From Carallia brachiata (Eukaryota; Streptophyta; Magnoliopsida; Malpighiales; Rhizophoraceae), in contig JADCRB010000075.1 in NCBI GenBank assembly GCA_021464245.1, positions 992,001 to 1,056,000 of the forward strand: DNA of 64,000 nucleotides, given 5' to 3'. Under the pieces are notes generated by a model. The model did not search any database. It was not told the origin of the DNA and worked only from the letters and a program-made list of their open reading frames with translations. A program made the translations under genes and the position numbers. Of this stretch, positions 20,140 to 31,270 are shown in pieces; positions within the stretch are counted from its first letter, which is position 1, and each line of letters opens with the position of its first letter.

Positions 20140-22907
20140 CTGCAAAAGTAAGAAGACAATTACTGAAGCTGTAAAACTAAAACTCAATATCAATGCTGCA
20201 ATAAAGATAACTGGTTTCTCTTGATGACAACACAAATTCAAGCTTGTAAATTTAACAACTTTGATATATTCAATAACTGGGAATTCCTAACTACTAAGAA
20301 TATGCTCTCCGAATTAGATAAATTGCTTCATGCAAGAGAAAGAGGGACATACATTCATTAGACATTAGATGAAGGGGGTTTGTGCCTTATAGTTTGTAGA
20401 CCAAAATGCTGCAATGTCCCGAGAAGATTCAAGAAAATCTGAAACACAGCAAAAGCATAATCTGAAACTACTGATACTGATAATATAAGGACAGGTAATG
20501 GATAAAAATAGATGATGAATACACTTCTCACCATGTAAGCTATTTTGGCGAGTTTGCAGTTGACAGAGAGAAATAAAGAGAGAAACACTGCCTGGTGGCA
20601 AGGACACAACATGCAAGGGACTTGCAGAAAAACCAAAAGCAAAATTCATTTATAACAAAACAAGACGGTTGAAACTGATGCTTTCAATGTAAGAAAATTA
20701 GTTTCAGTGGCACAAGCAGACAACTTGATGGTGTTTCCATTTGTCAATCTCACTGAAATGCTGATAAAAATGCACTAATATTGTGTTAATGCAAAAATTT
20801 TGTAATTTGTAATTTGGAATTGAAAACAGTGAACTGTATACCGCTTCAAGTCGTGTGTCAAAAGCCACTCTCTTTAAAGCAATATTCGCGCTCCAATTCT
20901 GCACCAGAGTCTATGTGAATTCCCATTCAGGATAAAATGAAACCCTTGATTACACTTTTACAGTAGTGAAATCAAGATAAGAGAAGAGAATATGCATGCA
21001 ATATTGTTGGTACTGTTTGTAATTTTTCTGCAGCAAAATACAAACAATATGGATTCTTATAAAATATTTTGCAGGGAAGTTATTTATGGGACACAACTAT
21101 TCAATCAATAAAACTGTTGGGTTGTGACTGTTCGGACATAACTGTCAAGGCAGTTAATTAACAGGAAAAACTGTAGGAAATATTCAATTATTACATAAAA
21201 TTAATTAATTAAAATAATTAATTAATTATGTAATAAACTTCCACGTGGTACGTGCACGTGCCAAGTGCTCAAGTGCCAAGTGTGCCTATAAAAGTGCATA
21301 GCGCCGCACGCATGTATGACATTTGTGCATAAATTCCCTTTAGGCTAATTAAACTAATACCATGTGTTTTCATATATAAAGTCTTCTAAACCTCTTTCTC
21401 TTTTTCATGTGGGACTTTTATATTCCCTTTCTTTATTATTTTTAAAAATACCCTTATATGTTGAACTTCTTTTGAAAATAATAATAATAATAATAATAGT
21501 GGTAACAAATGAATTACACTACCGTAGCAATCCTGCCACACCTTTAAAGGGCAATTCTTGATGAGCATTCAGTTAAGTTGAAATGGTGGATGATGTGCTT
21601 CATTCTCCTCTCGCTCACCTGCCCTCTCCCCATGACAAGATAACATATCCACTGCAGACCAAAAAGTGCAATTTCTGGTGCACAAGACTCGTCATATGTG
21701 CATGTGCGCAACTTTACTCTTATTTCGAATATGCTGTTTCTAGCTATTATTTATTTGGTATTCTGTTAGGCTTGGCGTGGACTTGTGCACTTATGACTAT
21801 TAGATCAATTGATCGAACTGTATAGTCATGTAAATCTAACAATTACAAATCTAATCGGTACGTGCTTCCATTCACATATAACCAATTTCAGTTCTCTTAA
21901 TCAACTCATTGCTACAAAGTGATAAAATGAGCCTATGGAAATGGACCCGCAATTTTGTGATTGCTTTTTGGTTGTTTACATTCACTTCGAATTCCTTGTT
22001 GTGTTTAGTTGCATTTCGAGGGAATTAGTTTCATTATGGAATCTTGGCATCTTTGCAACTAATACATCAACGATTGCTAGTTCTGCCAATGTAATTGGAC
22101 TGACACAAACGTGGCCACAGGCCAGTTTTTTAGCAGAAGAAAATTGCTTTTTTTTAGTATGTAAAGATTAGGGATCAAATCCTAAATTTAAAATTAAGAG
22201 TTCAGGTGACTCTAGATCTTATGATTAATGACAGAAGAAAAAAAAAATTCCTGCGGCTAACATTTGGAAAGAATAATTAGTGGCTGTACATCGATAATTA
22301 GGTGCTACCACATATTTTACTAACCGCTAACAGAAAACCCAAAACCCTCCACAAACGAAAAATAAGCAAATAACAGCTGTTGCTGTAATGTTGGCATTGC
22401 ACTTTTTGGGTGTTCTTCCGTTCCCTTTCCAAGATCAGAAGGTCTTAAATCTCAGCCCAATTGTGCCTCCTCACCCCTCTCCGGGCACGCCATTTGCGAT
22501 CACCGGAAAAAAATCTTTTCCTCTCTCTCTCTCAGGTAGAGTTGCATTATCATCAACGCTCATACATGCAATTTCGAGTTCTGTATCATCCATTTATTTC
22601 TTTTATTATCGTGTTTTAATCAAATTAAGATTGATAATCAAAATATGATCATCACACAATATGGTATTTCTTTGTGGGAATCGACACAACAACAATTCTA
22701 TGCCTTCGATTTAAAATGTATCATGTTTTTGTAGCCTGTATGATTGGTCTTATTAGATGTATGTAATGATAAGGTCACTCCATTAAGAAAATGAGTTCCA
22801 CATTTTACACAAACCAGAAAATCTGATTCTTTTCCGAACACACACAAAAATTACTGCTACGCAAATGAAAGTAATGATATGTTTTAATAAATTTGAGCAG
22901 TTGCAAG
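20140..22907. other. Possible upstream bZIP exons, then intergenic DNA and a probable 5' UTR
   Basis: 20350-20660 may hold transcribed 5' sequence of the bZIP gene, but no family motif is visible. 21180-21240 is AT-rich with repeated TTAATTAA. An AAT microsatellite lies at about 21478-21497. An 80-codon open frame at 21583-21825 has no recognisable features. A CT-rich leader near 22520-22535 followed by GTAGAG, with an acceptor AGCAG at 22896-22900, may be the 5' UTR exon and intron of the small gene at 22908. Confidence 0.45.
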
Positions 22908-23222
22908 ATGGATAACAAAGCACTAGAAGAGAACGCCATAAAGAATATTGACGAGACGCACAAACAGCAAAAGCTCCCAAAGATAGCGGTTCCTAGGACT
23001 AGGATCAATGTGGACACAATCAAGAAGAATGTGTCAATGCCAGCTTCACCAAGGTTGACCACGCCGTTTAGCGCACGGGGGAGCTGCCTTTGCTCCCCAA
23101 CAACACATGTTGGCTCCTTCAGGTGCCGGTTCCACCGGAGCAACAGTGGCTTGATTCGTGGCGCTTCCTTTGGCTCCAATCTCTCGGAGCTGGCTGCTAA
23201 ATCCGGTTATAATTGTGATTAA
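22908..23222 (+). CDS. Small CSPTTHxGSFRC-motif protein
   Basis: The gene encodes 104 residues. The ATG at 22908 follows a plausible acceptor (GAGCAG ending at 22900), so the frame is probably the second exon, with a 5' UTR intron. The N-terminal half is Lys-rich and charged. The centre is Pro/Ser-rich (SMPASPRLTTPFSARGSC). Then comes CLCSPTTHVGSFRCRFHR, nearly identical to the conserved core of plant serine-rich-protein-like small proteins (CxCSPTTHxGSFRCxxH). The tail, SGLIRGASFGSNLSELAAKS, is also typical. The role of this family is not established to my knowledge; the conserved Cys and His could bind metal, which is inference. No signal peptide or membrane segment is seen. Confidence 0.8.
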   Translation: MDNKALEENAIKNIDETHKQQKLPKIAVPRTRINVDTIKKNVSMPASPRLTTPFSARGSCLCSPTTHVGSFRCRFHRSNSGLIRGASFGSNLSELAAKSGYNCD

Positions 23223-25261
23223 TCATGAGTACACATATTGTGAAAAATCTTGATTTGCACATGTGCATTATGTATAAGCACCGTACATGATCATACTTGT
23301 AAATGGGGCATCAATAGAAATCATTTGGTTGTTGATTTGATACCGATCATCAATCCTTTCATATGTCAAGGATGTCTAAGCAAGTTGTTGTTATGAGTTA
23401 ATAAGTTCACGATCAAATGGTTCGATCTCTATTTTATGTTTTCATGAAAATTCATGTCTCTTTACTTGTAGAAATTTACAATTAAAATAAAAAAATGAGA
23501 ATACTTACTACGTCAAGAATAAAGTATTATTGAGTGGGGTGCGCTAACTTGATAAAGCCTGAACATGAATTCAAGCACGAGTTCGTCGGGTTGTCAAAGG
23601 GTGGTGAATTATGCAAATCTATTGTATGGCTTCAAACTCGATGGCAAGATGATAATGGCTTCAAATTAATGGTTATTTCATGCACATAGATAGACTTCTC
23701 TCGGCATTGAACTGACCTTAGTGGACTTGGATTCCTTGTAGCATTAATCACAAACAATCTTTTAGGAGTTTATCATGCAAAGAAAAAACAATCAGCTAGG
23801 ATGGTCGCCACCAAGATCATCAACTTGGAATTTCGGGTCTTTGCTCTGAGAGGAAAGGATTGCTATAGAAAAATATAATAGTATTCAGTCCTGACAACCG
23901 ACACGTCGATGGCAGGCCGTTGTTTCCTTTTATTAAATTAATTTAACTCGATATTTTATTTATTTATTTATTTATTTATTTTAAAACTTGACTACTTAAA
24001 CTCGTTTAATAAGATACAGGAGAGATCCAACGACATCTAATAATATATCTATTTTTTATTTTTTTAAATTTAATATACTTTTTATAATTTAACAGTCTAA
24101 ATTATTGTGTATTTATCACATTCTTACTTATGCGTGCCCATATTTTTGTTTAGGAAAAAGTTAAGTTGCTGTAGTTTTAGGTGACTTCCGTAGTTGCTAT
24201 ATGTGACGTGGTAAAAGAAATTATATAACGTATTAAAAGAAATTATTCAAACTGTAGCCAGTCATTAAAAAAAAATTATTTTTAATAGCTAGTTAGATAT
24301 TATATAATTTGTGATACATTATATAATTTTTAGTAATATGCTATATAATTTTTAATTACACATTATATAATTTTTAATAATACGTCGTATAATTTATTTT
24401 ATCATGTTCGTGTACAACAATTATGAAAACTATCTAAAACTACAGCCACCCATTAGTGTCCTTTTGTTTATCTTATGTCTTGCAAATTTATCAAGCAATC
24501 GTCTACGCCTGCGTGCGGTGATGAAATGGAAGAGATTAACGACGCTGGCATATAAAGGTACAAGGATTATCATAACGACGACGTTTTTACCCGAAAAACA
24601 AAAAAATGCAATAGAGAACGACGCCGTTTTATAGAGGTGAAAGCCGAAAAGGACTGCCGGTGTCACGTAAACCGACGTGGTTAATTAGTTAATTAATTAT
24701 TTATTTGTCAGCGCCAACCACAGAGCCGCCGCCTTGGGCCAAACCGACCTTTTGAAATTTGCTGTATTTACGAGAGGATGTTAGAAATTTTCTTTCCCAT
24801 TCCATCCATCCAAACAAACCCCCAGAAAATCAAGAATTCAAAATCCCCCAATTCATTCCACGCTTCTTTGAATTGGGTGCTTGCTTGCTGGTATGATAAT
24901 TACTCCAAAACTGTTTTTCTAATATTGTTTCTATTCCTCTTTTTAATTCGAATTCTGCATATATTGTCAATCCTTGTTGATTCCTATGAAACAATGAACC
25001 TAATCATGACCACCTTAAAAAATATCTTTTTTTCTTGCCCATATTTATAGAATTATACATCAGATTATTGGTAAATATTCAAAAAAAAAAAAAAAAGAGC
25101 AGGATTTTAATCTATTTTCCTATGATTACGTGATTTGATTGTGTTAAATTGGGTAGTTTTGGTATTGCCATAGTGTTGCAAGGTTCATAGTGTTAACAGC
25201 TAACTCTTTTTTTTTTTTTTTAAACTCTTTTCAGGTAATTCCTCATTGACTGCTCAATTTG
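23223..25261. other. Intergenic DNA and probable promoter/5' UTR of the next gene
   Basis: Mostly AT-rich. A TTTA tetranucleotide repeat lies at about 23954-23981. Between 24230 and 24400 the phrase TATATAATTT recurs several times. At 24540-24660 there is a cluster of ACGACG words and CGACGCCGTTTTA, a composition often seen near plant housekeeping promoters. The 5' UTR of the gene at 25262 probably starts near 24740 and may contain an intron ending at TTCAG just before 25236. Confidence 0.45.
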
Positions 25262-26845
25262 ATGACTGCGTTATCCACCAGTAGTGTCACCACCTCGCCT
25301 TTTGCTCGACCAGGTAAAACAAAAGAAATTGTGATTCCCCGAAAATTGGATGCATCATTGCTTTGTTTGTGTGTAATTTTGTGTTAGTTTAGTGGAGCAT
25401 GTTTTGCCCTTTTTTTTCTTTTTTTTTTTTTGACCATAGAACCTATGCATATTGAATCATGCCTCACTAAAAATCATTCACAATCTCCTTTAAAATATTG
25501 TGATAGACCACTGCCTTGACGGGGGTTGGAGAATATTTTTCCCATTATTCGTATAGAGCTGATTCCATTAGTTAGATTGAGTTTTACACCTTGATTCTTA
25601 ACCTGCTGTTTTGTTGTTTATTATTTGCAGTGAGAACTCATGGCCCATTTGACAGCCAAATAAAGCACAGATGCGGTTGTCCGGTTGGATGTTTCAATCC
25701 ACCAAGAGGCCACAATAAGCTTGGCACATCAAGTCCCATATGTCTTGCTTTACGGTTGCAACATGCAGATAGAAGAAGACCCATTGCATATTCTAGTAGG
25801 AAGCTATCTGCTTCTGCAACATGTGCTGCTGCCTTGGTGTGCTTCTGTACCCATGGTTCAGGCTATCATTTATGTTCTTGAGTTTATAGTGATAGATTTA
25901 TTTCCGTGTCAAGTTACTATTTATGCTGCAGGATACTATTTATGTTGGCCTGTCATTTATCAAAAATCGCGTTGCTTGTGGCATTTAATTGTGAGGTTAA
26001 ATATTAATTTGTTGTGACTAGGATTAGGCATTATTGATTGTTCTGGAAAAAGGAGTTCAGTCTCAGACCTAAAACAATCACAATGTGGCTGTGGATCTGA
26101 TCCCAAAAAGGCAATCTGCAACTTAATCATTGGAATAAATCTGGGCTAGATAGATAGAAATTGATATGTAGACTATCCATTTTGTCGCCATTTTGAGACT
26201 GACCATTTGTTTTGTCTCTTTCAAGAAGGAATTTTGGGCTGAATTGGGGCAATCTTTTTTCTAATATGATCGCATTCCACATTTGAGATGGGATTTTAAA
26301 CTGTATTCCTTTCTTTTCCCTGCAGGGAGCAAGAGCTAGTGCTTCTGGACAAACTCAGACCCTTACTCGTGAGGCACCAACCATCACCAAGGCCCCGGTG
26401 CGAGGTAATAATCCCTTGTTTTTGAAACAAATTTCAGCATTATAAATCTACCTGAATTTGATATCAATTTGCTTTCTTACAACCATGCTATGCAATTTAA
26501 TAGTCTCCACCTTCTTTATTTTATGAATGCGTGTTTGCCTTTTTTTTTTGGCTCTGTAATGTTTGTAGATGAGCACATGTCAACTAATTTATGCCTTTAA
26601 TCTATTCATGTTTTGTAAATTGAATATGATTTTTATTAGTTGATTGAACCTCAGAACCAACCAAGACACCAAAACTTGATGACAATGGACCTGGATTCCC
26701 ACCCCATGGGGATGGTGGTGGTGGTGGAGGTGGTGGCGGTGGAGGAGGAAACTGGTCTGGTGGCTTCTTCCTTTTTGGCTTTCTTGCTTTTCTTGGCTTC
26801 TTGAAAGATAAAGAGAGCGAGGGGGACTACCGCGGTAGGAGATGA
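25262..26845 (+). CDS. Plastid-targeted glycine-rich membrane protein, YELLOW LEAF 1-like
   Basis: Four coding exons, 25262-25313, 25631-25836, 26326-26404 and 26655-26845, join with consistent phases to give 175 residues. The N-terminus (MTALSTSSVTTSPFARPVRT) is Ser/Thr-rich and lacks acidic residues, as in a chloroplast transit peptide. Residues around 86-115 include ASGQTQTLTREAPTITKAPV. Next are an acidic Pro-rich stretch (LDDNGPGFPPHGDG), a run of 12 Gly, and one hydrophobic segment, NWSGGFFLFGFLAFLGFLKD. The protein ends ESEGDYRGRR. This layout matches the chloroplast protein family to which rice YELLOW LEAF 1 belongs, linked to chloroplast development and ATP synthase accumulation. The family name is from memory; plastid membrane location is a prediction. 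The tandem GGT/GGA codons could vary in length between alleles. Confidence 0.75.
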
Positions 26846-28160
26846 TCAAAAGGAGACTTACTTTACTTATTCCTTCCTATATTCTTTCTTTTTGGATTGA
26901 TAGCAATGTATTGGCAACAGGTAGAAAAGTAATCTAAGTGAATTTTTCCTTATGTCTGTCGCCAAATACAAAAAGGCAGTGTTGCACTAGTAGGAGATGC
27001 TTTTTCAGCGATAAATATATACAGATCACGTAGATTTGTTATTTTAGATTATGACTCTCTTCATTGCTTGCTGAGTGGATCACCAATTTTTGCAATTTCT
27101 TTCAGATGGACAAGTGGTCTAGCAAATTCATCTTGTGTCACCAAATATGGATGTCAATCAATTGGAGGTCTTTCAATTTTTCAAATCCTCCCTTTTCAGT
27201 GCTTAGTTTGTTAGTTGTTAAAAGGAAGAGAAAGCGAAGTTAAAGGGCCAGTACCCAAAGTACTGGTGCCATGCGGGTAAGCCCGGATGGGCTTTTGTCT
27301 TTCAAATCCTGATCGAGATGTGGAGCTCTTAGTTTGTGGGGTTTGATTTTAACGTCGGTTCTCACATTTTACGGGCGTATTTTTTCATCCCTTTAATTTC
27401 CGCTTTATTGTGATTCCACGAAAGACTAGATTTGCTTGTCGGTCATTAAGTATTCTCTATATTTTGTTAAGTAGCATTCGGTTATTGGGAAAGATATGGA
27501 TTCTTGTTGACGTCTTTGCTTGGATCCTTACAATTGGATTAGGTACAATTTGATATGGCCCAAGTTGAGGCTGTTACACTGCTGGAATTTTCCCTTTCTC
27601 TTCTTCTTTTGCTTTGGAAGAGATTGGCATGTTTCTCAGTAATGATTGAATGGAATTAGGCTCAATAATTCAGGGAACTTCATAAACAATTTAATTAGAT
27701 AAATCCAAAGAAAATAAACACTGAAAGGTATATTTTCATAATATACTGCTTAATGAGCTAAAATTTTAGTTTATTTTACTTTTTAGTCATGGGCTAAGAT
27801 TTTGTTCTTTGTTTTAGGTTACCAAGGAGATCACTTTTTTTTTTTCCGCTTAAATATAAGGAAGATATAATATTAGTTAATGTTACTGTTTGACTTTTGA
27901 CTGCAATTGTATGAAAAAGAAGAATATTAATACAGCATTATAGTCGTAGTCCAGTGAAAGATTTATTTAATTAAAAAAAATATATGAATTGGAATAAACT
28001 GCATATTTTTTGCGTATCTCTTATTCTACTGTTATGTAATTAAGTTGTAATATTTATAACAAAATATGGTCGATCTAGATATCAGAATCAAACCCTACCT
28101 TACAATGACTTAAACTGAAATTCTTTACTTTATTTGATTCTTCTATTAGGTTTTTGAATT
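26846..28160. other. 3' UTR and intergenic DNA
   Basis: The first 250 bases or so are likely 3' UTR. A short GC-richer patch at 27245-27295 contains the inverted words GGGTAAGCCCGGATGGGC. The rest is AT-rich. No coding exon was recognised. Confidence 0.5.
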
Positions 28161-28181
28161 CCCCCCCCCCCCCCCCCCCCC
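28161..28181. repeat. Homopolymer run of 21 C
   Basis: An uninterrupted poly-C tract runs from 28161 to 28181, followed by GGGCGTCCC. The related copy of this region near 42694 has no such tract. Long C runs are rare in AT-rich plant DNA. It may be real and unstable, or a sequencing or gap-filling artefact. Confidence 0.9.
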
Positions 28182-28199
28182 GGGCGTCCCACCAAAAAG

Positions 28200-29100
28200 G
28201 AACAGACATTATTTTCTTCTGATTTGCGCCGGTGAAGTTTAAGGTAGGCGAGGGCACTGAGGTAATTACACAGCTCTCCTAATCCTAAGCGCAGCGGTCG
28301 AATTTCTGAACATAGGAAGTGGTGTTTTTGTATTATTTGAGTGTTCTCCGGGTAAACTTTGGGGATTGGTTCGGATGATCGGTTTTCTTGTACTTTTAAA
28401 ATTCTAAATCGATGCATAACGTTTGGATTATGATTAATGATAAATACAATATGTTTTTGAGTAAAATTAGTTCCCAACTTTTTAGTTAAGATCTATTTAA
28501 GGATATAACATTTTTTTTTAACAAAATTAGTCTCAACGTTTTCATTGTAAAATAGTTCAGGACTTTTTTGTTATTTAACTGTCTAATTTATCAAGAAGTA
28601 TATAATCTGTTAGATTACCTCTTTGTTTCATATTTTTAATAATATTATATCTTATAAAGAGTTGGTCTAATAGATAATGTATTTATTGGTAAATTAGATA
28701 ATTAAATAATAAAAAAATATTAAATTATTCTACAGTGAAAACGTTGAGAATCGATGTTACTAAAAAAAAAAGTTATGTTTATAATTGAACTATAATTCAA
28801 ACGTTAGGCACCAATTTAGGATTTTAGTCACTTTTAAAGATCAAGAATCGTTCTTTTCCTTTGTCATGTTTGTCTTGCTGGAAGAAACAATTCGTAAATT
28901 CCGTTAATTGGTTTTCTACAGATCAAAATTGAGAATTTTTGATTGATTTCTTTCTCAAGAAGAATTAAAGTAGTCAATTTGGGCAAGCCTTCAGGTAAGA
29001 TCAAACCCTGTTGTTTTTATTTTTGTTTTCGTAAAAATAATTATTCCCTATTGTTTTATGGCTCATAATATTATTATGGTGGTGAGTCACATAATTGGAT
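28200..29100 (+). repeat. Unidentified gene-like repeat family, copy A
   Basis: After removal of the MITE at 28401-28829, this region matches 42694-43190 closely, and 45168-45720 more loosely. Shared blocks include CTGAGGTAATTACACAG, CTCTCCTAATCCTAAGCGCA, GTAAATTCCGTTAATTGG and the junction CCTTCAGGTAAGATCAAA. The last looks like a first-exon splice donor at 28995, so the family probably derives from the 5' end of a transcribed gene. No protein could be assigned, and no long open frame spans it. Confidence 0.6.
28392..28838. mobile_element. Mutator-type MITE with 9-base target duplication
   Basis: A 429-base insert at 28401-28829 is flanked by ACTTTTAAA at 28392-28400 and 28830-28838. Inverted ends pair: CTAAATCGATGCATAACG on the left, against CAAACGTTAGGCACCAATTTAG on the right reversed. 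The interior is AT-rich and non-coding. The paralogous sequence near 42890 (CTACTTTAAAGACCAAG) shows the empty site. A 9-base duplication fits Mutator superfamily MITEs. Confidence 0.82.
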
Positions 29101-29439
29101 AATTGGGTAACAAGATTAGAGGGAGAAAAAAGACCCTGTCCTTTTTTTTAAACCTTTTCTATGGAATTTCTTTAATTATGCCACTTTATTTTGGTAAGTT
29201 TGGTGGTTTTTCTTTTTTTTTTATTATCTAATTTCACATAAAAAAATCTAAAAGTTGTGTTTTGTGTTTTGAAGACTTTTTTCAGAAAAACTGAGATTCC
29301 TGCTTATGTGACTTTTTTTTTGGGTAAGCATGCTTATGTGACTTTTGTTGTCATAAATAAGGTTTCAAACGGGAATTTTCCATTTTATTTGATTCTTTTA
29401 TTATGTTTTTCATTTTTTTTTTCTTAGAAATTGACGTTA

Positions 29440-29660
29440 TTTTTTTTTTCGTGGGGGGTCAAGACGGGGGAGGGCCAGGGGCACTGAGGTAATTACACTT
29501 TGGCTCTCCTAATCCTTTATGTATAAATTTACTACCTGAACAAGGACTTCAGTGCAACGGTCGACTCTCTCTATTTCCTCCTCTCTCTCTCTCTCTCTCA
29601 CTTTCTTTCCTTCCATGAATTTCTGAACAGAAGGTAGGCTTCTTGCAGTATTTGAGGGCA
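29440..29660 (+). repeat. Gene-like repeat family, partial copy with CT-rich leader
   Basis: It contains GGGGCACTGAGGTAATTACA, then CTCTCCTAATCC, CAGTGCAACGGTCGACTCTC, and a (CT)n stretch near 29578-29600. The order matches 45185-45345, where the same words lead into a CT-rich leader and an ATG. It appears to be the promoter and leader part of the same family. Confidence 0.55.
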
Positions 29661-30699
29661 AAATTTAGGGCTATTAGCCCCCACCACCAAGATAACTGCT
29701 AATTTGCGCGGCTCATCGCAATTCAGTAACAAATTTAATTAAGAAAAAAAAAAAGCCGTGAAGGAATCGGCAACTCTTAAAACAAGAACTAACGCAGAGC
29801 TAAAAGGTTCTCGCATGCAAGACAGGCATGGCCATAGGGAATCCAAGATCCCAATTTTTTTCTTCTTTCGCTCTTTCTTCTCTCTTCTTCTTTTCCTTCC
29901 TGGTTTCGTCTTATTATTCTTTCCATTAATTCCCAGGGGTACAATAAACCAGAAAAGCCGTTAAAGGCTAATAGCCAGCATGTATATTCACGAGAAATAT
30001 TAAATAATAACATTTAATTAAAAATAAAGTAATATAAATAGTATTAAAATTTTAAAACAAATTTATTAAATATATTGTATTATTACTTTATTATTACTTA
30101 ATATTAAGCTGAATACTAAAATTCTGCAGAAAGGACCCTTATAATATCATGAATACGCAAATAGCTCACTTAGCCATGTTGGCGACTCTCGCTTGGGCAG
30201 AATGGGGATGGGTGGCCTGGGGCATTTATAATTGGAGCCAGAGGGTGGCTCTTAACTTTTTCCTAGTTTCGTTTTTTAAAGTCAAAAATTTATGTTAAAT
30301 ATAATAAATAATTAATTTTAAGTAATAATATTTATATTTTATATAATAAAAAATTAAATTAAATATAAAATATAAATATTATTATTTAAAAGTTGATTAT
30401 AATGAGAACGAAAAATGAGAAAATAAGTTAATTCCTATTACTCTCTATATCTATCCTTTTTTTTTTTTTTGTTTTAGCTATAATCCCTCTTTCTTGAGAA
30501 GAAGAATACAAAAAAAAAAATCAAAAAGGACTATCAAACAACTCATGCAATCAATACGATGTTATGCTTCTTTTACGCATAAAAAAACTTATACTTTCTT
30601 GGTTAAAAGAATATATAAACAATATATAAGGGCCTTATAAACATTAATTTTTTTATACTTTCTCACAATATTGAGGCAAAAAATTATACATTGTATTCT

Positions 30700-31270
30700 T
30701 TTTATTTCTCACTCATTTTTCTTATTTTTAAATTTAAAACAAATATATATAAAAGGTATGCGAGGGCCTAAATTAAAAAATATTATCAAATTAAATATTA
30801 CTTATTACATAAGAGTATAAAAGTCATTTTATAAACATTAATTTTCTTTCCCTTCATTTTGTCAACATATCCAAAGAACAAATTTTTTTTCCATTTATTT
30901 TCTTTCTCACTCATTTCTAACATATTCAAACAACTAATTAAAAAATCATTCGCTCTCATTTTATTCTCTTTCCCATGACTTTTTTTCTCATAATTTTCTT
31001 TCATAGATACCAAAAAACTATCTTTAACACTTCACTTCAACATTGTGTTTGGATTTAGAAAAAAGATGGGAAAGAAAATAGTGAGAAAGAAAGTGATGAG
31101 AAAGAAAATGAAGAGAACAAAAATGATTTTTTGATAGGTTGTTTGTATAAGTTGGAAATATGTGAGAAAGAAATTTGTAAGAAAAGAAATTATTTAGTTA
31201 AATATGGTGAGAAAGTGGAAGAAAAACAATTTTTATATAAAAAATGGCAGTTATGTCCCCTAACCCAATT
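30700..31270. repeat. Purine/pyrimidine-asymmetric inverted repeat, MITE-like
   Basis: The left arm is pyrimidine-rich (repeats of TTTCTTTC and CTCATT). The right arm, after about 31020, is purine-rich (GAGAAAGAAAGTGATGAG). The two are broadly complementary around GTGTTTGGATTTAG. A similar sequence with CTGTTTGGATTGAGAGAAAG is at 10905-11165. This suggests a repeated palindromic MITE family; no boundaries were fixed. Confidence 0.45.

Noticed and set aside
20365..20649. Two 94-codon minus-strand frames upstream of the bZIP exon
   Set aside because: They overlap each other in different frames, show no bZIP N-terminal motif, and could not be joined to the bZIP exon with confidence.
21583..21825. 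80-codon forward frame with a hydrophobic C-terminal half
   Set aside because: No conserved motif, no sign of promoter or splice context; length is within chance for this DNA.
22805..23179. 124-codon minus-strand open frame
   Set aside because: Antisense shadow of the CSPTTH protein gene, whose forward frame carries a conserved motif.
26589..26849. His-rich minus-strand frame of 86 codons
   Set aside because: Antisense of the GGT/GGA codons of the YELLOW LEAF 1-like gene.
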